Origin: Amborella trichopoda
Taxonomy: Eukaryota; Streptophyta; Magnoliopsida; Amborellales; Amborellaceae
Assembly: GCF_000471905.2 (NCBI RefSeq)
Contig: NW_006499912.1
Span: forward strand, 809,105 to 873,104
Length of the DNA stretch: 64,000 nucleotides
Direction of reading: 5' to 3'
The position numbers and the translations under genes were made by a program. This document shows positions 23,485-35,255 of the stretch, one piece after another (position 1 is the stretch's first letter; each line of letters opens with the position of its first letter). The notes below the pieces were generated by a model. It was not told the DNA's origin. It made no database searches and worked only from the letters and a program-made list of their open reading frames with translations.

Positions 23485-23562
23485 GTGAGTGTGAAATAAG
23501 ATATCTTGTTTGGTCTAACTGAATTCCCCTTGTTTCTTACAAAACAAATCCATCTATTGCAG
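23485..23562 (+). other. Probable 3'-UTR intron of the EF-hand gene
   Basis: Eleven bases after the stop codon there is a strong donor (CAAG|GTGAGT). A good acceptor (CTATTGCAG) lies 78 nt away, after a pyrimidine-rich stretch. It is predicted from splice-site quality alone and would lie in the 3' UTR. No AATAAA poly(A) signal is obvious in the following 500 bases. Confidence 0.5.
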
Positions 23563-24483
23563 GTCTTAGTTTGTCTCCAATTGGTCTTGTAAAAAAAAGA
23601 GAGCAGTCACGTTCGTCCTTTTCCCTACAATTTCTTTTTAACCATGTTGAGCTTTGTGTTATCTGATCACCTTCAAGTGTAAGTTTACACAGATCTTTGA
23701 TCTCAGCTTTTACGACATAGAGAAAACATGAAAAATCTCTTCCCCTGCGACTCTCTGCCATTTTCTCCATGCTGAGCTAGATTATATGTTACAATTTTGT
23801 GGACAGGTCTCAATACTAATTTCTTCACGGCCATCATAACTGCTTCTGTATTTGAATTTCAACGTCCAGGCTTATCTGGCTGGTTAAGTTCTTTGATTTA
23901 TGATGTTGCAGCAGGAGGGATAGTATACTTTCATTCCATACATTTGTACTATATTAGAGCATCAGGAGTTCTATAATTATAAAATTTTTGTTCAATTTGT
24001 TGCTCGGTTTTTCAGTGGAGTTGGTTGATGGCGATGTTATCTACCATGCTACTGTATATCTAGGCCATTTATATGATTGGTCTTTTTGGATCATAATGGA
24101 ATTTGGTGAAGCTCCTGAGGCATCCTTTGGAGTTTGATGTTAGCTCAAATATAGCTACCCTATTCAAATGGGTACATCTGCTTCTGTTCTTTTGAACGGA
24201 AAAACCACCCATGCCCAAAAGAATTATTGCAATAGTCAAATGGAATATTTTGCGTTCGCATTTTTTGAGTATGTTAACATAATTCACGCCATGAAGTTTA
24301 GCCCTGCATCACATGCACACCTCATGCATGCATACACATTGCCAGCCTATCTATGTTTAGTGATAGCATCCAAGGGAAATTTATCAAAATACCCATAAGA
24401 GATGAACTACTTAACATTCTACTTGTATCTTTTGATTTAATTTCGAAACACTTATCAAAAGTCACATGATCATATGTTGGAAT
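23563..24483. other. EF-hand 3' UTR and downstream DNA
   Basis: The 3' UTR probably continues after the UTR intron. No poly(A) signal was fixed and no gene is seen. Confidence 0.45.
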
Positions 24484-24817
24484 TAGTGTTTTAAAACCTG
24501 GATTGGTGGGGCCGATCGTTCATCCCTAGATCCATATCGGATCATTGAATTAGTGATCTGGATCGGAATCCAATTTTTTTTTAAAAATATGTAAAATAAA
24601 ATAAAAATTAAAATAACGGTTTATAGGGTGGGGATTTAGGGGAACCTAAAAAAACATCAATTTTTTTAAAAAAGAAAGGAATATAAAGGAGGGGGGGGGG
24701 GGGGTGGTGGTTTCGGAGGGAATCAGAACCCATACTGTCCCAAAACCGGTTTGGTCCCTATTGATTCCCATTTGGATCATCGATCTGGATTGGAAATCTT
24801 CGGGTTTTAAATCTCTA
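24484..24817. mobile_element. hAT-like MITE
   Basis: Inverted termini are TAGTGTTTTAAAACC (left) and TAGAGATTTAAAACCC (right, reverse complement). They are flanked by 8-base duplications GTTGGAAT and GTTCGAAT that match at 7 of 8. The 334-bp interior holds CCGGTT/GGATC-type motifs and a 14-G run at 24691-24704. Structure and duplication length fit a hAT-type transposase. No coding capacity. Confidence 0.8.
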
Positions 24818-25790
24818 GTTCGAATGGTTGCAATTGGGCCTAATAATTAAATAGTGTAAATTTCCCTTTTTATTATTATTAATCCTGTTAATTTAACTCA
24901 TTATAGAGTCTCATGTGCTTTCTCAAGATATAAATTTTGACTATCTCAAGATATAATTTTTGACTAAATACTCTCTAATCAATGTTGCCACGTATGGCTA
25001 CTGTCTGCCTCGTCACACAGATTTCTACTGATACCCAAACCCCTCATGATAGGTCTTCTTCATGTGCTTTTTGTGGCCTGATCAATCCACTATACAAATG
25101 GCTGGTACTGCTCGCTTGTGGCCCTCCAAATCTATTCTTTGCCATGTTTGTTGAATGGTATGTTTAGCGAATTTGGACTCCTCATTGAACATTATGAGGC
25201 TCTCTTATGTAGTGTATCACAAATTTCTGAAAGGACAACTCCCAAACCAACCTTTGTTAAAAGGCCTCACAAACTTGTATTTACAAAGGAAGCTCCTAAA
25301 TTTACAACAGGAAGACCTACAGAAACTAGCAAATTTGCAGACTTTCTTTCTCCAAAAGAAAATAAAAAAGAAGAAAACCTGTTTATAAACTCATGTTCCC
25401 ATAACCTAGGCTGTTATGTTGATCTAGAATCAGCTCTCTATAAGACTTGCATGTCCTTGTAAGATCTTCAGTAATGGCTACTTGATGGCTTCATAAACTC
25501 GTACTTGTATTGAAGATGCCACTCACGCCACCTTCGATCCAGCCGCCATGTTAGTGGCTAAAAACTTGAGTATCTTGTGCTGTGTTTTTCTCATTAACAA
25601 TCTATTTGGCTAGATTGTGTTATCTTGTGTCTGTGCAACTAGGTTCTTCTTGGCTATGGGAGTCTAAACAGTTCTGCTGGACTTGACTGGGTAGGCTTGA
25701 TTTGGTTCGAAACTAAAGGTAGATAACAAGCCTAGCTTTGGTTGACTCTGCAGAATTCAAGGAAACAATGTTTCTAAAACAATAACTCAA
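24818..25790. other. No supported gene
   Basis: A 114-codon open frame at 25118-25462 shows no known domain and has no splice or homology support. The rest is featureless. Confidence 0.45.
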
Positions 25791-27320
25791 GTCTGAACCA
25801 AAAACTTTAACTTAACCCTTAGATTTTATTTAGACCGCCTAATCTTAATTTTAATTCTAGTGCAATTAGACATCAATTAAAATTTGATTCAAACTTGAAA
25901 TTTTTGCCCTTGATGAATTGAAATAAGACAAACTAGTCCTAAAAATAATCCTAAAAAAGTACATTGATTTCGTGCAGGCATTACTTCCCACTCTTATGAC
26001 TCCATTTTGAAACGACAACAACAACCCTATAACCTTCAAACTCAGGACGCTGGGTTTGCTAGGCTAAAAAATGCCTATAAAGGCCTGAATATTGGCCCTG
26101 AATTTTGTTAGTGTGTTGCTTGACTGCATCAGAATTGGAACTGTACTTGATGCGTTAGGTCAAGGGTTAGGGTCCAGATAGAGAACTAGGTCAAGTTGAC
26201 CTTGCTCGGCACAGGGTCGACCAACCCATTTAGAACCCCTAGCACTCAACCTTGCAACCCACGTGCTTCTTTTTATGAATCAATAAAATCGATAAAACCT
26301 ACCCACTAAACTTTCTCAATTGCAATATTGACCAGAAATGTATATTTTGAGAGGATTCATCTCACCTTTCAAAACAAATTAAGAAAAAAAAATATTTTAA
26401 GAAGTTGCACTAAGGTATTTGAAATTAGAGGAAAAAAAAGAAAAGGAAAAAGAAAAAGTACCAATGATAGTTAGTATCAGAGCAGAGGCTCACTCCACTC
26501 CAAGAAATGGCCCTTACAGTGAGCGATAGAGGGATGGGGTTGGAGAAGCAGCTGAAGTCGAATGACCTTCTAGTGGCTTGAGTCACTTCCCTTGAGGAGA
26601 GTGTTTAGGCCCTTGAGGAGAGTGTAGAATTCTCCAATACGATTAATGGGATACTACGACCCATGAGGAGCACACCAATACTTGGAAAACCCATATAGGG
26701 GACCTTGAGGCTGATGCTGTTTCCCTCACAAAAAATGTTTAAAGAACATCTTAAGACACTAGCTGAGGACCTTGCCTTCGTCAAGAGGACTTTGACCAAT
26801 CATGTGCGCATTGTCAAACCAGCCAGGGTTCGAATGCCTAAGCCCAAGGCCTTCGGTGGAGCTCATAGCTCCAAGGAGGTAGAGAACTTCCCTGGGACAT
26901 GGAGCACTAATTTGAAGCTGCTCGAAGAAGACTAAGTGATGCGGGTCACCATGTACCTCATCAGAGATGCAAAGCTCTGGTGGAGGACACTTGCAGTTGA
27001 TGGATCGAGGCCTCCTGTGACTAGTTAGGAGGACATCAAGAGGGAGTTGAAGGAGCAGTTTCTGCCTGTACTGCTCGTGAGGCATTTCAAGTACACTGCT
27101 ATTGTGTATGAATACATGAAGCAATTCTCGAGCCTCATGCTCGACATAAAGAACATGTTGGAGGAGGCCAAGCTGTTCAGCTTTATTGGTGGCCTGCAAT
27201 CGTGGGCTAATGCAGAGCTAACAAGACAAAGGGTGAAGGACCTCCCTGTAGTGGTGGTTGTGGCAGTGAGTCTTGTTAATTTTAAGCTCGATGCCTCGTC
27301 AATGTCGAACTAACAAGACA
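25791..27320 (+). pseudogene. Gypsy LTR-retrotransposon relic: primer-binding site and gag
   Basis: TAGTATCAGAGC at 26472-26483 is a one-base variant of the initiator-Met primer-binding site, so an LTR should end just before it. Its left edge was not found. Gag starts near 26506 (MALTVSDRGMGLEKQL) and continues with stops. Recognisable pieces are PKPKAFGGAHSSKEVENF, MYLIRDAKLWWRTL, DIKRELKEQFLP, EYMKQFSSLMLDIKNM and GGLQSWANAELTRQRVKDLP. It ends near 27318 without protease or polymerase. This gag type differs from the family in the EF-hand intron. Confidence 0.88.
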
Positions 27321-27759
27321 AAGGGTGCAGGACCTCCCTGCAGTAGTCGTTGAGCACTGTTATTGTTAAGCTTTTGCCACGTCGTCGTGGGGCATTAAAT
27401 ACTATACTCTTTTGGTTCGGGAAATTTGTATAAGATGCTTTTATGGTACCATATTATACTATTATTTTATCACAATTGATAAATATTTGTAGATCTAATA
27501 TTTAAAAAATTATTTTTAGTCACAAATGCCTAGTTTAAAAATTAAATTTTTATGTTTTGATAATTATATATCTATTTTTCAATCAAAACAGAATATATCT
27601 GAAGGAACACAAACAATTTTATGTGAACTTAGCAATAGATACTTGCAATATGATATTTTACCATATATATCATATCAACCATGTATATGAAAAATATAAA
27701 TGTTTATCCGAATCAACCTCCTAACCCTAAAAACAATTTCTTGATCGATAATTGATTCG

Positions 27760-28232
27760 CTCGTCCCTTTATCCAACCGTCCATTCTGAATGGACAGCTG
27801 AGATGACTCTAATCACAATGTCATGTCTATACACTATTTTATTTTTAATTTTTTTTCTACAAACTATTTTGACACCAAATTTTGGGCATCCACTATTATC
27901 TTAAACTCGCACTTGCAAGAAATATTAAAACAATATTTTCAATAAATTAAAATGATTAAAATACCCATTGAAAATTTATAAGGGGTATTTTAATCATTAT
28001 ATTTTATCGAAAAATTCTTTCTAATATATTACTTTAGGTGCACCCCATTGAGAAGATGGCATACACCAAATTTAACATTTATACAATTTGTGGAAAAAAG
28101 CAAACAAATAAAACACTTTTAGGCGTCAGATCTAGATCAAATAGTGAGTGGCTCACTTGATCTAAATTGAACAGCTAGATAAGGGGAATTATATATCTTC
28201 CATGTTGTAAGGGAAGTATAGAAACTTTTCCG
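27760..28232 (+). repeat. Unclassified repeat, partner of 46040-46385
   Basis: Shared blocks with 46040-46385 include ATACCC.(T/A)TG/AAA followed by GGGGTATTTT, CACCAAATTT.A.ATT and ATACAATTTGT(G/A)GAA. Further shared blocks are ACTTGATC(T/A)AAATT and TATATATCTTC(C/T)ATG.TGTA. About 450 bp, no coding. Confidence 0.6.
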
Positions 28233-28559
28233 ATGATATATTACTCTATAATAGTTTCTCTATAATAGATCATATAAATGAATACAATACCCCTAACTTA
28301 TTAAGATAGTGGTTGAGCCGTTTCAAGTGAAGGGGGCGAGAGATATCCAACGTTAAATTCCCCAGTTGTATGTTATTTTGTCCTATTTTATATAAAATAT
28401 GTAAAATGGGTGCCCCTGATGGTAGAAGCAATGATGTACTCCCAAAAGGTCATAGAATCCAATCCTTCTATAACCTTCTTTTGGTGTTAATTAAAAAATA
28501 AAATAAAATAAAATAAAAGAAAGAAGGAAGTGCTAAAAGTGTACATGGACTGAGTTCAA

Positions 28560-28625
28560 ATCCTTGACCTCTCAATCATGCGCGTTCACTCTACCACGCT
28601 TAAATGATTAAAAATTGGGCGATAC
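28560..28625 (-). repeat. Possible tRNA-like (SINE) fragment
   Basis: On the minus strand, AAGCGTGGTAGAGTG resembles a tRNA D-arm/A box, and GAGGTCAAGGATTTGAACTC resembles the T-arm/B box at roughly tRNA spacing. No full cloverleaf can be drawn, so this is not a tRNA gene. Confidence 0.3.
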
Positions 28626-28746
28626 TTTTATAAGAAGTGTCGATATGGGACTTGACATCATCCAACATGTACAGTCCTGTATCCGGGCAATATCTAGCTG
28701 TGTCGACATGTGTCTAAGTCTATGTTAATTATTAGGGTAATACTGC

Positions 28747-29310
28747 CTATCAGTCTCATGACCAACCTTTTTGAGCTCGTTGCTAAACTCCTTACAAGGA
28801 GGCTAAGGGAAGGATTAGCTCTTGTGATTTATGGTCCTTAGCCTGCCTTCGTCAAGGGGAACCAGATAACTGACGGCATTTTAATGCCTCAAGAATACAT
28901 TTGCTCAAAAAAACTGAAGACAAGGTAAGAGTTGTATCTAGGATTGAAATAGACAAACGTTACAAGAAAGTAGACTCTTAATGCAAATCATGGCTGCCAT
29001 GGGATTTGCAGCAAGGTGGAGAATATTGATTGTTGGGTGTTTATTAACTACTCATTTCTCAGGATTAATTAATGGTAGGCCAAAAAGATTTGTTAGAACT
29101 ACTAGAAGAGTTCAGTGGGGAGACCCATCGTCTCCTTTTTTGTTTAGAATTCTGGCTGGGGCATTAAGCGTAATCTTGAGATTTTGGATGAAGCCTGGTA
29201 GATTAATGGATTTTAAGTATCAAATAAAGGGAGAACAATATTATATTTACGGTATGTTGATGACACATTGATATTTTATGATACTAAGAAGGACGAGATA
29301 GTTGTGTTGA
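28747..29310 (+). pseudogene. LINE reverse-transcriptase relic
   Basis: Read with several stops and frameshifts: PISLMTNLFELVAKLLTRRL, PAFVKGNQITDGIL, then MGFAARWRILIVGC with LINGRPK and WGDPSSPFLFRILAGALS. After a frameshift comes LRYVDDTLIFYD, whose YVDD catalytic box at 29253-29264 is intact. The strand and type differ from the LINE at 32.3-33.5 kb. Confidence 0.88.
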
Positions 29311-30719
29311 AGAGATTTCAATGTTGTTTCAAGTCATCACATTGTTAAGGGTATGATTGGTGACACCATGGTATCCTTATATTTTGGGATATTGTGGAAT
29401 CTATGATAATCTTGATTTCAGAAGAGATGGAAAGGGATTGTGACATGTTTGACGAGATCAAGCCATATCTTTTGATATTCAAATAACTCCCCAATAGCTG
29501 AAGCCTTAATAATTCAAATTGTAGTTGAATTTTGTCCCCAATATCTGAATCCTTAATAATTCAAGTTGTAGTTGAATTTTGTGGTTCTTTATCAAAATTT
29601 TTGCTTGTCTCCCTCTTGATTTTTTAATCTCCCTCCCTCTCTCTCTCTCTCTCTCTCTCATCCCACCTATTTCATTCTCCCTCTCCGCAGATAAAAGTGA
29701 CAGCGGGTAGGGGTTTCAATCTCTCTCTTTCTCTCTCTAATAGCCGATCATCTGCGAGATAAAGTCTAGAAAAGGCAGCAATCAAGATGCACGCAAACCT
29801 CTCTCTCTAGAAAATCCAACTTTGAAGTTATGTTGCCGCCCTTGGTGCTCCTCTCCACTACTAAATTACAGACGCATTAGAGATCCTCCTCTTCTCTCTC
29901 CTCAAAACACTGAAAGTCGCTCTTCTCGATCTTGCACCTTAATCCCAAAAATTGAAAAACAATAGACGTCATTTCCAGTTTAACAAATCCCAAATTGCAA
30001 CCATCGAGGCTTTAAGCAACCGTCTCTCTCTCTCTCTCAATTTCCCTTCATTGGGTTCCATTAAGGGTTTTTGGAGCTTAAGTTTCACCGTAATGTGGAA
30101 CAACCCGAGATCATCTATTAAAAATCATGCACGTCATAAGGTAGCATAGGGTCTGTCTTGAAATTTCAGAAATGGTTAGGAAGGGGCAAATCTATCATTT
30201 TGCACCCCATTTTTTGATTTCTTTTAATTCAATTAAATTTTAATTTCCAGTAATTAGGTTTATTTTTTATCAATCCAACCATGTTTGAGCACAACTGTAT
30301 ATATACCACATACTACCATTGTACAAAGAACCCTTCACTTGCTTAATAAAATTTTCATCTTGCCTATTGTTGGGTCACATTTGGGTCATTTATTTTTACA
30401 TAAAATGTTTTTTTATATTTTTCCATGTTCGCTCTAAGTTTATGATGGGACACCCAAAATTTCATCCAAAAATGTTTCGTGGCAAGAAAATGAAAAATAA
30501 AACAGCGTTTGATGCGGCATAGTGATATGAACATTCATAGCCAATCGATTCAGATCGAATGGTTAAGAAGTGGGGCCACATGTAACTTATATGTTGTTAG
30601 GGTCACATAGAAACATTGCCCTTAATTAATTATATGCCTTTGTTTAGTATTTAGAGAAGTTATAAGGACATATTTCTGGGTAAATTGGATGAGAGCATAA
30701 AATTTAACTTGGTTGCTTA
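29311..30719. other. No supported gene; CT-rich repeats and a 47-bp tandem duplication
   Basis: 29489-29582 is two tandem copies of a 47-bp unit beginning CCCCAATA. CT microsatellites lie at about 29635-29660, 29725-29740 and 30020-30040. The sequence may be an insertion splitting one LINE, because LINE blocks lie on both sides in the same orientation. Confidence 0.5.
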
Positions 30720-31060
30720 GAATTAGCCCCAAGGAGGACTGGAGGAGGGATGACTGGAGATTAATAAATTAAGACTAATGAATAACGCCATGTTAGCAAA
30801 GTGGTGATGGAGGTGTATGAAAGAGGATGAGGAATTATGGAAATCTATCCTAGAAGACAAATATGGGAATGATAGAGATTGTAACATGGTGGCCAAAGGA
30901 TTGAACAAAAAGTTATATTAGCTATACGGAAAGGTATTGTAGCGCACAGAAAGTTATTTTTAAGAAACATAAGAATGTTGGTTGATGATAGGGATAAAGA
31001 AAGTTTTTGGCATGAAAAAGTGGGTTGGGGATAGGCCACAAAAACATATAATTTCATGAG
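30720..31060 (+). pseudogene. LINE ORF2 C-terminal relic
   Basis: With stops, the plus strand reads LRLMNNAMLAKW*WRCMKED, ELWKSILEDKYGNDRD and FGMKKWVGDRP. This is the usual region after the LINE reverse transcriptase (GGLG...LLAKW.WR...LW..v...KYG). It could belong to the same insertion as 28747-29310. Confidence 0.75.
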
Positions 31061-31589
31061 TTATACGAGAAACTGAAATAAAAAAAGTAAAAGATACATT
31101 AAATAAGATATTTTATTTGGTTATTCGGTCGTGAGAAGTGGTTAGGGATTGATACATTAAGGAAGAGGGAAAATAATAATTAATGTTTATATTATGCGTG
31201 AAACTTATGAGGAAACAAGGGATCAGGTATTTTAGATTGTCTGATTGCAAAAAAGTTGCAGGAGTGGGTAGAGAATGTGCGAAGTTCCAACGCAAGAACA
31301 GTATATCTTCACCCAAATGAATGGTATGGATGCCTCATGCGTAGGAAAGACGTTCTAGAAAATGGTTAAAGGGCTGTTGTGTAGTGTGGGAGATATGAAA
31401 AGATAAAATCGAGAACATTTGAAGGGGCAACATTCAGGCATGAGAGGGTGCAAGATGTGGGAGATAAGAGCTGGGGTGGATTTGATGTGCAAATGGACGA
31501 GATAAGTCTCGGTAGCTCTCAAGTTTCTTTTTCTAGATAGTCGTTTAGCTATGGTATAGAGATGTCAGATCGTCAAGTATTGAAAGGTT

Positions 31590-31840
31590 GCTCGACTAGG
31601 TTTGTTGAAGGTTAGAGAAACAACTCTATGTCAAAAAATATGTGATGTAATTCTCAATTGGTATAGTAGATTTCAATTTCCCATGCCTGTAGATGTAACC
31701 CCTTCGGTAGAAATTATATAAATCTTTGTGTTCTTGTGGTGTGCATGTTTTGTATTTTAGCTATCCTATTATGTTTGGTATCTATTTTATTTCTAGCCCG
31801 TTAATTACACAATCCTGATGGGATCCAACTTTTGAAGTCC
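31590..31840 (+). repeat. Direct repeat copy 1 (possible LTR piece)
   Basis: Aligns with 33682-33936 from GCTCG(A/G)CTAGGTTT through TGTAAATCTTT/TATAAATCTTT and TTTATTTCTAG to TTAATTACA and ATCCAACTTTTGA. No primer-binding site follows either copy, so the LTR interpretation is not proven. Confidence 0.55.
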
Positions 31841-32322
31841 TTGTTTCCGCGTCTCAGTTTCTTGAATCCTAATATAATGCACAATTTATAGTAATAGGCT
31901 ATGGTTTGTGGATTTGATCAAAGAAAAACACATGGCAAAATATACGAGTATTTTGCTTTGAGGTGGAAAAATATGATAGTAGACAATATTTATCAGCAAG
32001 AATGGCAAAGGAATATATTTGGCAAAAAGGAAGAAAACATAAAGCTGTATGATGGATATTGGTATGGTGAGTATGTGATTTTGCTAGCAAGGTGGAGATT
32101 GTTAGCTAATGTGAAAGGAAAAATTATAACCCATTAGAAATCTTTGGGTAAATAGGGTTCAGATTTGATAAAGAAAATAAAAGTCCAACTAAATTAGGAG
32201 TCTTGGTTATATATATCTTTAGTTCAAGATATATGTGGCATCCATGAGATTTCTATCTGGTATGGGATTCATAGTCTTATGTACATGGAATGATAGATAA
32301 GAGAATTTGTGTGCTTATTGAG

Positions 32323-33515
32323 AGTCATCCTCATAATAATCATCGTCAGAGTTTCTTTTCAAAAATTTGGGGTTAGCTACATGAATCTTAGTTCATCATT
32401 CTGCTCTATCAAAGGTCATACTCTCAGTGGGAAATAAGTCATCATATCTTTTCTCGTTACTTCCAACCATATCCTTTTGGGTTTACTATTGCCTTTTTTG
32501 AGCATTCTACTTGAACAAATTCACACCTCCTTACAGGTGATGTAATAGGTATGCGCTGTACATGCTCAACCCAATTAAGTCTACTCTATCTCATCTTATC
32601 GCCTATTGGAGCCACACCTAAATTCTCATAAATGTATTAATTTCAAATTCTATCACTTCTTGTTTTGTCACTCATCCGTATCAACATCATCATCTCAACT
32701 ACACTCATCTTATAGTCTCACAACTATCCTACATAATTTTTCCTTCAGCTGTATTGACCACATAAAATTCTAGCTGCATATCTCCAATTTGCTACCCAAT
32801 TCTATATGCAACATTTTCTTCAATCTCTCTACTTTTTTGGATTATCGACTCGAAAGTGTACTCTTTTTTGTATTTCTTGACCATCAATCTTAACTACGTC
32901 CTCGTCTCTACACATATTATTACTAAACTTGCATTTCATATGCTCTGTCTTAATCCGACTAATATTAAAACCTTTAGATTATAGAGTATCCCTCAAAAGT
33001 TCTAACTTTATATTGACGCCACTTTGGGTCTCATCGATCAAAACTATGTCATTCTCAAACAACATACACCATATGTACTTATCTTGTAGGTGCCTAGTTA
33101 AGTCGTCCATAACTAAAATAGAGAAGTATGATCTCAATTTGTTGATCCCTGATGTAGATCTATTGTCACTGAAAATCCACTCGTTTATCCATCAGTTATT
33201 TGCAAACTAGTTAGCACTCTCTCGTACATATCTCTCACCAAGTCGATATAGTATCTAAAGACTCATTTCTTTTTTAACACATACTAAATTAAATCTCGAC
33301 GTACTTTATCTCAAACTTTTTCTAAATCAATAAAAACCATGCAAACGTCACTTTCTTTCACCCTAAATTTCTCAATCAATTGTCTAAGTAGAAAAATAAC
33401 CTCAATTGTTAGCCTCCCTGATATAAAACTAAATTGGTTTTTTAAAACACTCGTTTCATATCTTATTCGTTAGTCAATCACTATCTCATACAACTTCATA
33501 TGGTTACATATTTAG
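32323..33515 (-). pseudogene. LINE reverse-transcriptase relic, sister of 7311-8370
   Basis: Minus-strand blocks in order: LYEIVID, NQFSFISGRLTIEVIFLLRQ, VKESDVCMVFIDLEKV, YYIDLVRDMYERVL, MLFENDIVLIDETQSGVNIK, SRIKTEHMKCKFSNN, and YENLGVAPIGDKMR near the 3' end. The FADD catalytic box reads FEND, so one catalytic aspartate is lost. It is 5'-truncated and has an ATC-rich tail at 32323. Confidence 0.88.
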
Positions 33516-33681
33516 AGTCATCAAATGGGAAATGTGACTTTAGTGAGAGAAAGAAGCATGAGCCTCCTGTGAATGAGAGGCAAGGCGCGATGGTGTCTCT
33601 TGTAGAGTGAGATGTTGGTTCTTGTTTCTCATGGAGATTTTGGGTAGTACCCTTTTTAGTGAGATTTAAGCTAAAAAAAGT

Positions 33682-33936
33682 GCTCGGCTAGGTTTTATTG
33701 AGGGTGAGAGAGGTAATTCTACATACCCAAATTGTGATATGACTCTCATCTGTATAGATTTCAGTTTGCCATGCTAGTAAATGTAGCCCCTTTGGTGTGA
33801 ATAATGTAAATCTTTATATTTTTGTGATGTGTGTATTTTATACTTTAGTTTTCATATTATGATTGGTACTCTCGTCTATTTTATTTCTAGTCATTTAATT
33901 ACATGAGCCCGGTGAAATCCAACTTTTGAGGGTTCC
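33682..33936 (+). repeat. Direct repeat copy 2
   Basis: Partner of 31590-31840. The two flank the minus-strand LINE relic, so the LINE may have inserted inside an older element bounded by these repeats. Confidence 0.55.
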
Positions 33937-34146
33937 TATTTTTGAATCTAAGTGGGTTATTTAATCCTAACTATTATTGTCAAGAAAAGACCATAAAAAA
34001 ACTCTAATTGCTTATCCCTAAATAAAGACAAACCAGATCTTGTATGACTAATTGATTTGGATAAAATAAAAAAATAAACAAAATCACATATAAACTTGAG
34101 ATTCGCGAGTGTAATTCTTGAGTCTATTACCTTAATGACTTTGAAC

Positions 34147-34486
34147 TAGTGTTTAAAAGCCGACTATCGAGATCGAGATTCACCGAAACGAAATGAGAAT
34201 TGATCGAGGAAGAACCGGTTCCGGGAAAGTAAGGGTCCTTGCTCGGTTCCCCCCAAAAGACCCTTACAATTTTTTTTTTTTCTTTTTTTCCTTGTGAAGC
34301 TTATGCAATGGTTTTATGAGATTCCCCATATCCCCATCTCATAAAGCCCCTGTATTAATATTTATTTTACTTTTTACTTTTAATAATTTTCTGCCCAGAT
34401 TTGGATTGATCCAAATCATTGATCCAACAATTTGATACGCATGTGGGGTGGACGATCCACCCCACCGATCTGGGTTTTAAATACTG
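34147..34486. mobile_element. Probable hAT-like MITE, degenerate
   Basis: The termini are TAGTGTTTAAAAGCC and (reverse complement) CAGTATTTAAAACCC, like those of 24484-24817. The 8-base flanks match at only 5 of 8. Interior purine-rich and GGATC-type motifs are similar. Confidence 0.55.
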
Positions 34487-35084
34487 CGTTGACTATAGCT
34501 GAGCTCAAAAACTAATGGGTCAGTTTTTGGTTTGGCCGCAGCAGCTACACCAAAAACTTGTGGCCTCCCCTCAAAATCCACCTTTTCAAAATTGAGTGCC
34601 CATAAATAATGAAAAACATTTTTAAGTTACTTTCCACAATAGAAACAAGAATTTCAAGCTTCCAAAAATCAATCGATCAGTCATCCACCGAAATGGACTA
34701 TTAGATTCCAAGATGTTACAAAAAATGCACATTTAGGCTTCAATTCTTTTTTGCTATCAAAAGATTAATCTTATTAATGAATTCGAGAATTATTTCCAAG
34801 TTATCTGGATCCTCAAACATCCAAATATATGGCTACTTCAAATTTGGTTACATGGATTTTGGTGTAGCTTAGCCGACACCAATACCTCTTCCACAACTAA
34901 GAGGGCACAATATTAAACAATAGAGTACTAAAGGCCTGAACTTTACCAATGGCAATCGATATATAAATATCCTAAATAGAAGATCTATGGTATTTAGGAA
35001 TATATAGATAGATGGAACATGTTGAAACTAAAGTTTACAAAGAGAAAGAGAGAAGTATGTAAAGAGACTGATCATTTTTAGTAT
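34487..35084. other. No gene recognised
   Basis: Stop-rich and AT-rich; no structure noticed. Confidence 0.5.
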
Positions 35085-35255
35085 CTGGAGGTCACAATCA
35101 ATCTTGTCAGTAAAAATTTAAATTAGATGATTGTAAGTATGTCATTGACTAGACTCAAAATTCCAAAAAAAATTTGTCATACTTGATGACACATCCCAAG
35201 CTATCTAATTTGACATCTAAAGGCTAGGAATGATTGTAAACTCTTTGTAATAATG
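35085..35255. mobile_element. GGTCACAATCA-type MITE, copy 1
   Basis: It begins GGAGGTCACAATCA and ends with the weakly inverted ATGATTGTAAACTCTTTGTA. The interior shares GACACATCCCAAGCTATC(T/A)AA with the copy at 48247. Related copies are at 48247-48412 and 53030-53215. Confidence 0.65.

Noticed and set aside
25118-25462. 114-codon open frame downstream of the EF-hand gene
   Set aside because: No recognisable domain or exon signals; length is within chance expectation for this amount of DNA.
26759-27199. 146-codon minus-strand open frame
   Set aside because: It is the antisense shadow of the Gypsy gag relic, which is clearly recognisable on the plus strand.
31899-32137. 78-codon frame next to the direct repeat, possible LINE piece
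   Set aside because: No block could be matched to a LINE or other family by eye.
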